A stretch of 64,000 bases of DNA from Crocinitomix catalasitica ATCC 23190 (lineage in GTDB: Bacteria > Bacteroidota > Bacteroidia > Flavobacteriales_D > Crocinitomicaceae). Shown here one piece after another: positions 35,957 to 44,851 of the stretch. The notes beneath the pieces were generated by a model. That model ran no database searches. It was given only the letters and a program-made list of their open reading frames with translations, and had not been told where the DNA came from. The translations under genes were made by a program, and so were the position numbers. The stretch's first letter is position 1. Every line of letters begins with the position of its first letter. Location of the stretch: positions 124,001 through 188,000 of the forward strand of contig NZ_KK211318.1 in the NCBI RefSeq assembly GCF_000621625.1, read 5' to 3'.

Positions 35957-37603
35957 ATGAAGACCTTAAAAACGATTTATTTAATAGTTATTTTACTTGC
36001 GAATACTACGTTATTTGGGCAGCAAACAGTCGGATTATTTTCAAATACAATCGACGCATACAATGGTTATACATTATTCGCGCCTATAACCAATACCACA
36101 ACCTATTTAATTGATAATTGTGGTGAAAAAGTACATAGCTGGAATTCTGATTATAGACCGGGACTTTCAGCTTATTTCTTAGAAGATGGAACGCTATTAA
36201 GAACCCGAAATACGAATAATTCTACATTTACAGCCGGCGGTTCTGGCGGTGGAATAGAGCTGTTATATTGGGACGGGAATATTATTTGGGAGTATACCAT
36301 CTCTTCGGATACCGAATGTCAACATCATGATATTGAATATTTGCCCAACGGAAATATTTTAGCGATTGTGTGGGATGCTAAAACATCAACAGCAGCAATA
36401 GATGCTGGGCGGAATATAGTAGGTGCTACTATTTGGTCTGAAAAAATAATAGAAATACAACCCAATTTAATAGACGGTGGTGGAACAATTGTTTGGGAAT
36501 GGAATGCATGGGATCATTTAGTACAAGATTTCGATATCACAAAAGCTAATTTCGGTACAATAGCAGATTCCCCCGAATTGTTAGATATTAATTTTACATC
36601 TGGCGCTCCAATGAATGAAGATTGGCTACATATGAATTCAATTGATTACAATGTTGAATTAGATCAGATTATATTAAGTAGTCATAGCTTTAGTGAAATT
36701 TGGATTATTGATCATTCCACAAGTACAACTCAAGCAGCCAGACATGCAGGTGGTGATTATGGTAAAGGAGGAGATTTATTGTATCGCTGGGGGAATCCTC
36801 AAACATATAACCAAGGAACAGCAGCTGACCAATTACTGTTTAAACAACATGATGCACATTGGATAGCTGATGCATTAACTGATGGAGGAATGATAATGGT
36901 GTTTAATAACCAAGCAGGTTCTCCTGCAAACTATTCGGAAGTAAACATCATAAATCCGCCTATTGAAATTGGTGGTCATTATACTTACGATGGTTCAGCG
37001 TATGCCCCTTCAAGTTTTCATTGGACTTATAGATCTATCACACCAACTGATTTTTATGCATCAAATATTTCTGGAGCAGAAAGATTACCCAATGGAAATA
37101 CACTCATTTGTAATGGTCCGGAAGGAAAGTTTTTTGAAGTTGATTATAGTGGAGCGATCGTATGGGAATATATAAATCCCGTTACCAATACAGGAATTAT
37201 CGCACAAGGCAGTCCTGTAACACAGAATATGGTTTTTAGAACTTATAGATATCCTGTCGATTATAGTGGATTCGGTGGGCATACATTAACACCCGAAGGT
37301 TATATCGAAAGTGGGTCGACATTTATTTGCGATTTATTCACTACGGGAATAAATGACGAATCGTTTGAAATAGAAACTTCATTATATCCCAATCCAGCTA
37401 AAAATAGTATTACAATAGCTGCGAGTGACCAATTCAACTCAATCACTATTTATAATATGATAGGAGCGGTAGTTATTGAGCAATTTACAACTGAAAAAAG
37501 CATCCTAATAAACACCTCGCAACTTCAAAATGGCGTTTATCTTTCAAAGCTATTGTTTGAAAATGGGCAGTATTCGACTAGAAAAATAATAATTGAAAAG
37601 TAA
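35957..37603 (+). CDS. arylsulfotransferase-like beta-propeller with T9SS sorting domain
   Basis: The 548-aa protein has a signal peptide (residues 1-22). It then has an arylsulfotransferase (ASST)-type propeller: GGGIELLYWDGNIIWEYTI near 97-115, HHDIEYLPNGNIL near 124-136, DWLHMNSIDYN near 219-229 and FHWTYRSITP near 354. The Por-type secretion tail runs over about 470-548 (LYPNPAKNSITI, GVYLSKLLFENGQYSTRKIII). ASST enzymes move sulfate between phenols using a catalytic His; His candidates are in HHD and LHMN. Export by T9SS to the surface is predicted. Activity is unproven. Confidence 0.82.
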   Translation: MKTLKTIYLIVILLANTTLFGQQTVGLFSNTIDAYNGYTLFAPITNTTTYLIDNCGEKVHSWNSDYRPGLSAYFLEDGTLLRTRNTNNSTFTAGGSGGGIELLYWDGNIIWEYTISSDTECQHHDIEYLPNGNILAIVWDAKTSTAAIDAGRNIVGATIWSEKIIEIQPNLIDGGGTIVWEWNAWDHLVQDFDITKANFGTIADSPELLDINFTSGAPMNEDWLHMNSIDYNVELDQIILSSHSFSEIWIIDHSTSTTQAARHAGGDYGKGGDLLYRWGNPQTYNQGTAADQLLFKQHDAHWIADALTDGGMIMVFNNQAGSPANYSEVNIINPPIEIGGHYTYDGSAYAPSSFHWTYRSITPTDFYASNISGAERLPNGNTLICNGPEGKFFEVDYSGAIVWEYINPVTNTGIIAQGSPVTQNMVFRTYRYPVDYSGFGGHTLTPEGYIESGSTFICDLFTTGINDESFEIETSLYPNPAKNSITIAASDQFNSITIYNMIGAVVIEQFTTEKSILINTSQLQNGVYLSKLLFENGQYSTRKIIIEK

Positions 37604-37699
37604 AATAGTATTCACTATAAGTAGCCTTGATACGGAAAAATTGGGGTTATTGACCAATAGTATAATCTAATGCACTTAAATATATCGGTAGAGAAGTTG

Positions 37700-37707
37700 T
37701 ATATTTG
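37700..37707 (+). promoter_or_regulatory. putative -7 element
   Basis: TATATTTG fits TAnnTTTG and sits 21 bp before the TlpA-fusion ATG; the -33 region shows only TTA. Confidence 0.4.
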
Positions 37708-37727
37708 ATTCACACCTAACTACCTAC

Positions 37728-38921
37728 ATGAAAAATACGATTTTAATAATCATATTGATTGTTTATGCTTCTATAGGCACTGCTCAATGTAATCCAGACA
37801 AAGTTGGGCAAAAAGCGCCGCCAATTGAACTTGAAAATTGGATAGATCCTAAAATTAAATTGATTGACAGGAAAAACACGCCAAACGACTTAACGGGTAA
37901 AATTATTCTCCTTGATTTTTGGTTCATAAAGTGCGCACCTTGTGTGGCCTCTATTCCTAAATTAAATCATTTATCCAAACAATTTCCAGAAATAGAATTT
38001 CTATCTATCACATTTGACAAACCAGAAGAGATTGATAAATTCTTAGATAAAATGATCATGAATTATCCTGTTGGTTCCGACCCTGATAGAAGAATTATTG
38101 ATGCTTATGAAGTTTCTTGTTTTCCTGAAGCTTATCTGATTAATGAGGAGGGGATAATAATATGGCAAGGTCACACAACACATATTGATGAGCAGGTAAT
38201 ATATGAATCATTGGGTCGAGAAACAAAAACAGTTAACTTGAATATAAACAATGGTGAAGTTCCTGTAGAGAATTCGGCTTATACTTTTACAATGCAGGAA
38301 CATTTTCTTGAGATGGGGAAGTTAAGCTATATGCACTTTTATCCTTTTGAGATTAACATATTGAATTATGATCTAGAAACTATGCTTAAAACTTTATATG
38401 AGATCAATAAATCAAGGATCCTTACGAAGGATTCAGTTTTATTAAAGACATGTTATGATTTGACTTTAAATGCTGATAAAAAAATCACAACTGAAGCAAA
38501 TTGTATTGAAATGGTAAAGGTTTTAATACCACAAGAGTTGGGTTTTGAATTATTAGAAATAGAAAAAGATACTACCGTGAGTGTTTTAGAGGTAGCAAAT
38601 AATTCATTGTTAAGTGAACATGTTACCAAACATCAAAATGCAGGTGCATCTTCGAATCGAAAGTATTGGGAGGCTCGAAGTGTAACTATAGAGGGGTTGA
38701 AAGATTTTTTAGAAAACAATTACGGTCAATTAATAATAATTGAAAAATCGAGTGAAATTAGATATGATATTAAATTGCGTATGGATGATTTTGAAAAAGC
38801 AATAGCAACACTTGAAAAGGAATATGGAATAGTGCTTAAAAAGGAGACCCGTAAAACGAATTTTTGGAAAATAATAAAAGAGGATAAAAGTAAAGACAAC
38901 CAATTTTTAATGAAACCATAA
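37728..38921 (+). CDS. TlpA-like thioredoxin fused to a DUF3738-like domain
   Basis: The 397-aa protein has a signal peptide (MKNTILIIILIVYASIGTAQ). A TlpA/ResA thioredoxin fold spans about 27-165, with the redox motif CAPC at 69-72 and the cis-Pro region FPEAYLI. Residues 180-390 form a second domain ending VTIEGLKDFLENNYG...YDIKLRMDDFEKAIATLEKEYGIVLKKE, which resembles DUF3738 (the TIGR03435 soil-bacteria family). A stand-alone relative is at 17742. The thioredoxin part probably reduces periplasmic disulfides; the fused part may recognise a substrate. It precedes a DoxX-like gene by 58 bp. Confidence 0.75.
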   Translation: MKNTILIIILIVYASIGTAQCNPDKVGQKAPPIELENWIDPKIKLIDRKNTPNDLTGKIILLDFWFIKCAPCVASIPKLNHLSKQFPEIEFLSITFDKPEEIDKFLDKMIMNYPVGSDPDRRIIDAYEVSCFPEAYLINEEGIIIWQGHTTHIDEQVIYESLGRETKTVNLNINNGEVPVENSAYTFTMQEHFLEMGKLSYMHFYPFEINILNYDLETMLKTLYEINKSRILTKDSVLLKTCYDLTLNADKKITTEANCIEMVKVLIPQELGFELLEIEKDTTVSVLEVANNSLLSEHVTKHQNAGASSNRKYWEARSVTIEGLKDFLENNYGQLIIIEKSSEIRYDIKLRMDDFEKAIATLEKEYGIVLKKETRKTNFWKIIKEDKSKDNQFLMKP

Positions 38922-38979
38922 AAGTTGATTCATTTTAGAAGGTTAATAAAGGAGTAAAAATATTTAATAAGCAGTAACT

Positions 38980-39339
38980 ATGAAAACAATATATTGGTCA
39001 TCTACTTTAATAATTTCTGCATTTCTATTCTTAAGTTCTTATACCTATTTGTTTAGTAAAAGCACGATTGATGGAATAAAAGATTTAGGTTTTCCTGATT
39101 TTTTCAGAATAGAATTAGCCGTATTGAAACTGATTGCAGCTATTATATTATTATTGCCATTTACTTTTACATCCTTGCCAGTAAAAGAATGGACTTATGC
39201 AGGTGTTGGTTTATTTCTAGTAACTGCAGTTGTTGCCCATATTGCACACAAAGATTCTATTGGAATAATGATTTTACTTTTTATTCTAATGGGGATTTTG
39301 ATTATTTCAAATATTTATATGAATAAACTGTACATTTAA
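38980..39339 (+). CDS. DoxX-like membrane protein, second copy
   Basis: The 119-aa protein has four transmembrane helices and the motif LGFPDFFRIELAVLKLIAAIILLLPFT (about 36-62), then VKEWTYAGVG (68-77). It is the same subgroup as the gene at 19712, though clearly diverged. It follows the TlpA fusion on the same strand and may form a two-gene redox operon with it. Confidence 0.8.
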   Translation: MKTIYWSSTLIISAFLFLSSYTYLFSKSTIDGIKDLGFPDFFRIELAVLKLIAAIILLLPFTFTSLPVKEWTYAGVGLFLVTAVVAHIAHKDSIGIMILLFILMGILIISNIYMNKLYI

Positions 39340-39441
39340 ATTCTCAGGTAATATCTTTGTAAACTGTGCGATATTAAGTTGAAAAGTAGGTATATTGAAT
39401 ACGAATACTGTTCCCAAACTTTAAAATAGTATTGAATCAAT

Positions 39442-40500
39442 ATGAAACTCACTCCAAATATAAGCAGCAACCAAATTTTTTCAATCCAGGCTATTCTTGT
39501 TTTACTTTTCTGTATTCATTCATTTCATGCTCAGTCGAATACTTCCGATTCGTTTAACGATTTAAGGAGTGGAGATACACTTTATGTTGTCACCAACAGA
39601 ACTGTAGATTCAACACGCGAAGATTTATACTTTAGTAATCAGGTGAATGAAAATGCATCACTTGTGTATTTAAGCGTCACTTTAAATGAATCTGAAGAAA
39701 CTGTCAGTCACGCGTTAACCTATGATGATTTTATGACACAGGTCTGTCTTAAAACCTCTGATTGGTTACTTTTTGTACACGGTGATAGTAAAACATACGA
39801 ACAATCAGTGAAGCGAGGTTTTAAAATTCAAAAAACACATAATATTAATGTGATTGTTTTCAGTTGGCCGAGTAAGGTTAAAGATTTAACAGGCTTAAAA
39901 AATTTGAATAACTCCAAGCGAAATGTGTTAAAATCGATGCATCATTTTAATGAACTATTGAGTTTTATGGATGTTTTTAAAAAATCAAATAAAGCTTTTG
40001 AAGAGCAGGCTAAATTATCAATGTTATTGCATAGTCTTGGAAATTTATACCTGGAGAATATAGTGAACGATGCTACTGAAGAAATAGAGCACGAGATTAT
40101 ATTCGAAAATATAATTATCAATTCGGCAGCAGTAAATCAAAAAAAACACAAGGCGTGGGTCGAGAAGATTGCTTTGCAGAAAAGAATTTATATAACGAAT
40201 AATAAGTCGGACTTTAATTTAAAAGGACTTCATATATTTTCAAGAAGTGGCAATCAATTAGGGGAGAAAGCGAAACTACCAATCGCTAAGAACGCAAATT
40301 ATGTTCAGTTTTCAAAAGCTGTAGGCTTCCGTTTTCCAACTGGAACAACACATACTTATTTTATAGGCAATATTCCGAATGAAAGCGAGAATATACGCAG
40401 CTTCTATTCAGATTCTTTTCACGGTTTAGAAATTGATTTTTCTCAACAAAATCAATTTATTTTAAGTAAAAAAGGTGTTGGTTTTGATATCGTCTTTTAA
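39442..40500 (+). CDS. secreted alpha/beta-hydrolase (DUF900-like)
   Basis: The 352-aa protein has an N-terminal hydrophobic signal ending near HAQ (residue 31). The order of motifs matches the DUF900 (COG4782) hydrolase group: LLFVHGDS (109-116) for the oxyanion strand, VFSWPS (139-144), and LLHSLGN (195-201) with Ser198 as nucleophile. The usual first Gly of GxSxG is replaced by Leu. The Asp/His of the triad are probably in ITNNKSDF and THTYFIG. The substrate is unknown. Confidence 0.7.
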   Translation: MKLTPNISSNQIFSIQAILVLLFCIHSFHAQSNTSDSFNDLRSGDTLYVVTNRTVDSTREDLYFSNQVNENASLVYLSVTLNESEETVSHALTYDDFMTQVCLKTSDWLLFVHGDSKTYEQSVKRGFKIQKTHNINVIVFSWPSKVKDLTGLKNLNNSKRNVLKSMHHFNELLSFMDVFKKSNKAFEEQAKLSMLLHSLGNLYLENIVNDATEEIEHEIIFENIIINSAAVNQKKHKAWVEKIALQKRIYITNNKSDFNLKGLHIFSRSGNQLGEKAKLPIAKNANYVQFSKAVGFRFPTGTTHTYFIGNIPNESENIRSFYSDSFHGLEIDFSQQNQFILSKKGVGFDIVF

Positions 40501-40530
40501 TACGCACTAGAGATTTAAATAAAGAATAAA

Positions 40531-41411
40531 ATGAAGAACATGAATAAATATATTGGTCGATTAATCATTTTTAGTTTGATGGCTAGCTTGGCGTCTTGTG
40601 TCAATTTTAAACCTGGATGGGGGGCGTTTAACGAAAAGAATAATTCTGAAAACGTTGCTGAATTATTAGCCGAAGCTTATGAAATTGAATCGACAGCTGG
40701 AACGGCAGAACGTTTACAATTGCTTATTGATGCTTTTAAAAAAGTAGAACAAGCAGATCCTAATAATTATGAGGCATTATGGAATATTGGGAATTACAAT
40801 ATTTTAATGGGAGCAGCTTACGCTAACAAAGTTAAAGACAAGAAAACTTACTACCGTGAGGCAATTAAATATTGTGAGAAAGCAATGAGTGTAAACGAGG
40901 ATTTTTCGAACGAACTAAATAATGTAGATGAGGTTCCAAATGCCTTTGACAAACTATCTGTCAATGAGGTTGATGCAATGGGCAATTGGTATACGGCAGG
41001 TTTTATTATTTTAAAGAGTGTTTAAAACCGCTTGGTAGATTAATGAATACGGACATAATTATTGAAAATAACGCCATGATTCAAAGGATTGATGAATTAG
41101 ATTCTACTTGGTTTGGAGGTGCAAATTATTTTTCGAGAGCTTTGTATTATATTGCTGTACCAGCAAAATTTGGAGGTAGTAAACCATTGGCTGCTAATGA
41201 ATTTTTAAAAGCAATTGAAATTGGGCCCAATTATTTGATTCATCGTTGGGGAAGAGCTAAATATCTTTATGATTTAACTGGTGAAATGGCCGAATTTGAG
41301 TCCGATTTACAGTGGGTAATTGCTCAAAACCCAAGTAAAGAAGGGAATACTTATCCTTGGAATGTTTATTTTCAAGAGGATGCGTGGAAAATGTTGGCAG
41401 GAAAGAAATAA
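40531..41411 (+). pseudogene. TatT-like TRAP-associated lipoprotein split by a frameshift
   Basis: Two overlapping frames (40531-41025 and 40986-41411) join at the T4 run 41001-41004; one extra T gives WYTAGFYYFKECLKPLGRLM without a break. The combined protein, about 290 aa, has a lipobox (MASLASC, Cys23) and TPR-like helices. A C-terminal half with RALYYIAVPAKFGGSKPLAA and a following FESDLQWVIAQNP resembles the TatT component of TRAP transporters. No TRAP permease or binding-protein gene is here. As written the sequence gives only a 164-aa N-terminal piece. Sequencing error is a serious alternative. Confidence 0.7.
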
Positions 41412-41481
41412 TTCTTAAAACAAAAAGGATAGTGAATCTCACGTTGTTATTCAACGATTTTAAATACTAATATTGCCCTTT

Positions 41482-42180
41482 ATGGTAGATTTATCACATG
41501 CTGAGAATCAAATTCGATGTGTTAAAAATTTTCAAGAACTAGTTAACACGCCCTTTAAAGATGAGGTTAATGCGCTATGTTGGACACGGGAACTGATCGG
41601 TGATTTTTCAGAGATTATTGAAAAGATTAGCCTAGACGAAAACATGGCGGAAATTGATCAAGATGAACTTCTCGGACTTGATTTGAGTGCACAAGGGCAG
41701 CTTGCGCGTGACATTCTTTTAAATGACATGAAAGTATTGACAGCGCATGGCGGATCTCCGATTTTAAATATGATTAAGTATTATGAACGCGATGATGCTT
41801 ATCCGCCATTCCCAACGGATGTTTATTCTTATCACGTCGATCGCTCTCCAATTCCTGTTGATACTTTTTTATGCACCTATTATGGCGCTGCGAGTGAAAT
41901 TATGGCCAATGCACAAGCAGAACAAAAAATATTAGTGCCAGAAATTCGTGCTGAACTCAAAAAACTATATGATGGAGTAGATGAAGGTTTTGAATCTTTT
42001 TTAACTGAGTTTTTCTTTGATTTACATTACCAAGTTAAGCCAAATGCTCAACCTACCAACTTAGGAGTAGGTAATTTGTGGAGGTTAGCTGTTGATCATC
42101 CTGAAAGTCTGGTGCAGCCTTGTGTTCACCGCGCTCCGGTAGAGAAAAAAGGAGAACACCGTTTACTATTAATATGTTGA
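41482..42180 (+). CDS. DUF1826 protein
   Basis: I use the ATG at 41482, since the TTG at 41473 adds only three residues. The 232-aa cytoplasmic protein matches DUF1826 in its main landmarks: VPVDTFLCTYYGAASEIM near 130-147, a preceding YHVDRSP, and a final CVHRAP...EHRLLLIC. DUF1826 genes are often part of zinc-responsive clusters beside COG0523 GTPases. None is adjacent here, and no Zur-type palindrome is obvious. The gene ends 27 bp before the inverted structured repeat. Confidence 0.7.
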   Translation: MVDLSHAENQIRCVKNFQELVNTPFKDEVNALCWTRELIGDFSEIIEKISLDENMAEIDQDELLGLDLSAQGQLARDILLNDMKVLTAHGGSPILNMIKYYERDDAYPPFPTDVYSYHVDRSPIPVDTFLCTYYGAASEIMANAQAEQKILVPEIRAELKKLYDGVDEGFESFLTEFFFDLHYQVKPNAQPTNLGVGNLWRLAVDHPESLVQPCVHRAPVEKKGEHRLLLIC

Positions 42181-42206
42181 GGTTGTGAATTTTTTAGTTC
42201 CTTTCG

Positions 42207-42295
42207 GCTAAGGGATAGGAAGCATTGTGGAGCTCTTGCTTTTTTAGCAAAGCGACGCTGGAGAGCCCGACTCCCAATTCGATTGGGAGACGCCC
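42207..42295 (-). repeat. Bacteroidota structured intergenic repeat, copy 2
   Basis: Read on the minus strand it runs GGGCGTCTCCC, CGGGCTCTCC, a gcaaaaaagc hairpin, then ATCCCTTAGCC. These are the same ordered landmarks as the plus-strand copy at 15330, but 89 bp long. An 8-bp stem, ctcccaat-tcg-attgggag, lies at 42271-42289. It starts at the base after the VOC gene's stop codon, so it forms that gene's 3' UTR and may help terminate it. Confidence 0.7.
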
Positions 42296-42670
42296 CTAAA
42301 TAGTCGGCCGAACGATAACAACGCCATATCCATCGGGATCTAGCACCATAATTCCATTCAATTGCCAATAGGGATTCTTGGGTTTTGAAGGTTTGATATT
42401 GGCATGTTTTAGCTTTTTGACAATCAACTCGAAGGTCTCACTATTTTTTGGATAAAATACTAAAACGTCATCCTCGTCGGGACGATGTAATGGCTGTTCC
42501 CACGAAACGGTGAACTCCAATTCCCAATCAGCATTTACAGGTCCAATAAAGACACCATCATAACCTGCATGTTTTTCGAACTTGCCTTTTAATTCCATAC
42601 CTAATACTTGGGTATAAAAGATGATTATCGGGTCGAGAAAATTGGTGTGCCGGGCAAGTCTAAACTTCAT
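42296..42670 (-). CDS. VOC-family (glyoxalase/bleomycin-resistance-fold) protein
   Basis: The 124-aa length is that of a single VOC module. The start MKFRLARHTNFLDPIIIFYTQVLGMEL and the end GIMVLDPDGYGVVIVRP are diagnostic of the fold's first and last strands. Metal ligands are suggested by His8 near the start, Glu near 51 (ELEFTV) and the late Asp/Gly stretch. VOC enzymes include glyoxalases and dioxygenases, and substrate cannot be told here. The structured repeat begins directly after the stop. Confidence 0.85.
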   Translation of the reverse strand: MKFRLARHTNFLDPIIIFYTQVLGMELKGKFEKHAGYDGVFIGPVNADWELEFTVSWEQPLHRPDEDDVLVFYPKNSETFELIVKKLKHANIKPSKPKNPYWQLNGIMVLDPDGYGVVIVRPTI

Positions 42671-42774
42671 GAATTATTTATTGTGTAACAAATATATTCA
42701 AATGAATAGAATGGATCCCCCAATCTGTTATGATATCTACGACTGGATTGATGAACGACAAGTAATGAAGCCCT

Positions 42775-44550
42775 CTATTTTTTAATAACCTTAAGAGAAT
42801 TGATGTTCCCATCTGCCTCAATTTGTAATACATATACACCTGGTTCTATATGTGAATAGTCAGGAGATTGAGGACCATAAAATGAACCAATTTTTTTCCC
42901 TGTTAGACTAAACATTGTTACAATTGCGGCATCAGATAAACCTGTTAAAGTAAATTGGCCATTATGTGGATTCGGATATATGTGGAGACTAGGTTTATTT
43001 ACGGCCGTTAAACCTGTATTCACCGTTTTAAAATATTCTATTGCCCCTATATCAATACTTTCACCTTGTACTCTAGGACTGTAAGAGAAATCAGTATGTC
43101 CTACAAATGTATATTCCATACTTCCTGCATTAATACAACTACTAGAAGGCTGCAATGCAAAATTCTTTGTGGTGGCATCTTCTGTAAAATCACTTGTTAA
43201 AGTTGGGTTGACGAAATTAACTTCAGTATCTGTCACACAATTTAATGTATCACAATCAAAATCCTCGTTGTATGCTAAGGATTCATAAACTGAAGTGCCT
43301 AAATAATTATGATTAAAATGTAGCTCAACAGGGGCTAAAATTGATAGCTGTCTTGAAGATCCTGCAGCATTTTCGTTTCCTGTAATTATATTGTTGTGCA
43401 AATTTAATATTCCAGTACCATAAACATTTATTCCTGCTGAATATCCGGTTTCTGCGAAATTATTGACGATGGTGTTGTTGTAAATATCTGCATTACAAGT
43501 GTGTATATATATGCCGCCAGCATAATGAGCTGTTTTATTATTCGCAATAATATTATCACGTACTGTGTAGTGCGTTTCATACCTCCAACCGTTTAAACCA
43601 GCTATATGAATTCCTCCACCTCCATCTGTTAAACCGCAATTACCATATGTCATTTCATTATTGCAAATTAAGTTTTTTTCAATAATTGCTTTGGTATCTA
43701 AACATGTTAAAGCTGCAGTTCTATAGGTTTTGTTATGATGTATTTTATTCCCTCGTATGATGTGTTCTCCGGGACCAGCGAGAATGACAGCAGAGAATGG
43801 ATGTGTAACAACATTATGATCAAATTCATTATTCTCAATTAACGCATGTGTATTTAACAGATTAATGCCAAGACCTTCTGAATTGTGATGAATATGACTA
43901 TTTTTTAATTCAAAAGTACCTCCAATAATACCGTTGTATAAAATTACACTGTAAAAGGCTTTATTATTGTGAAACTTACAATTCTGAACAACAGTATTTT
44001 GATCTTCTATTACCGATGACATCCAAAGAATGACGCCTTGGTTGGCATAAGTAAGATTATAGTGTTTATGGTGTGTGAATTCGCAATGATCTAAAAAAAT
44101 TTCTCTTTCTGCTCTTAATGCAGCTTCACCGTTTGCCAGTTCATTATTATTACTTTTTGTATCCTTTATTAAACAATGTTTGAAATATGAACTGTCAGGT
44201 GTATAATTCACTTTGGCATAAATTCCTCGCCAACCGCCACTCGTGCTGATGTCGAGATGCCACCCAGTGGTATCTACTGCCGAAAAAGATACCGGCATAA
44301 GTTCAGTTCCATCTACTTGTAAATGACCAATTACAACAATCTGATAATACCCATCTATTTGAACGTCTACACCGGGTCCGACTTTTAATTTACCTGTGAT
44401 TTCTATATCTCCTTGAATGATGTAAGGGGATGCGTCACTCGTCCAATTTGCAGAAGCCAATGTACCGCCTGGAACATATGTTTGCGCATTGCAAATTAAT
44501 AAAAAGAGTGATGAAAAAGTAAATGTTAGTATACGTAAAAGATATTTCAT
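42775..44550 (-). CDS. right-handed beta-helix protein with T9SS sorting domain
   Basis: The 591-aa protein has a signal peptide (residues 1-22). It then has many parallel beta-helix rungs of about 22-25 residues, seen as HNN/NNE/NNK turns over roughly 100-420 (CKFHNNKAFYSVI, NEFDHNVV, NNTIVNNFAET). The linker reads VDIGAIEYFK (about 498-508), and a Por secretion tail follows (LHIYPNPHNGQFTLTG, GVYVLQIEADGN). Beta-helix T9SS cargos are often polysaccharide-binding or -degrading, but no lyase residues can be named. Expected to be exported to the cell surface. Confidence 0.88.
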   Translation of the reverse strand: MKYLLRILTFTFSSLFLLICNAQTYVPGGTLASANWTSDASPYIIQGDIEITGKLKVGPGVDVQIDGYYQIVVIGHLQVDGTELMPVSFSAVDTTGWHLDISTSGGWRGIYAKVNYTPDSSYFKHCLIKDTKSNNNELANGEAALRAEREIFLDHCEFTHHKHYNLTYANQGVILWMSSVIEDQNTVVQNCKFHNNKAFYSVILYNGIIGGTFELKNSHIHHNSEGLGINLLNTHALIENNEFDHNVVTHPFSAVILAGPGEHIIRGNKIHHNKTYRTAALTCLDTKAIIEKNLICNNEMTYGNCGLTDGGGGIHIAGLNGWRYETHYTVRDNIIANNKTAHYAGGIYIHTCNADIYNNTIVNNFAETGYSAGINVYGTGILNLHNNIITGNENAAGSSRQLSILAPVELHFNHNYLGTSVYESLAYNEDFDCDTLNCVTDTEVNFVNPTLTSDFTEDATTKNFALQPSSSCINAGSMEYTFVGHTDFSYSPRVQGESIDIGAIEYFKTVNTGLTAVNKPSLHIYPNPHNGQFTLTGLSDAAIVTMFSLTGKKIGSFYGPQSPDYSHIEPGVYVLQIEADGNINSLKVIKK

Positions 44551-44822
44551 AGCTTAAGATTTAATTACTAGCTAAACGGAGCGAATAATCAGATAGTTGC
44601 ATTCTCTTTTTTAGAGTAAAGGGCTTTAAAGTCAAAAATAACTATTGGTAAATTAATGAATAATGGAATTCATATTATCAGTAAAACAGGAGGTTTGAGC
44701 TATGTCGATTTGTTTTAAAATTGAATTCAATTATGGGCCATCAAAAAGATGAAGTTTAGGATTGAGAAGTCAATAATTTCAAGGGTTTTAGATATAAAAT
44801 TCTATAAATTTTAGTAATCGTA

Positions 44823-44850
44823 AAAAAAATTAATCTAAAATTAGATTTTT
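44823..44850 (-). terminator. weak intrinsic terminator
   Basis: aatcta-aaat-tagatt has an A-run of eight on its left, which is a T-run on the minus strand. It lies just before the stop at 44852. The rest of 44551-44851 is AT-rich and shows nothing else. Confidence 0.45.
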
Positions 44851-44851
44851 A

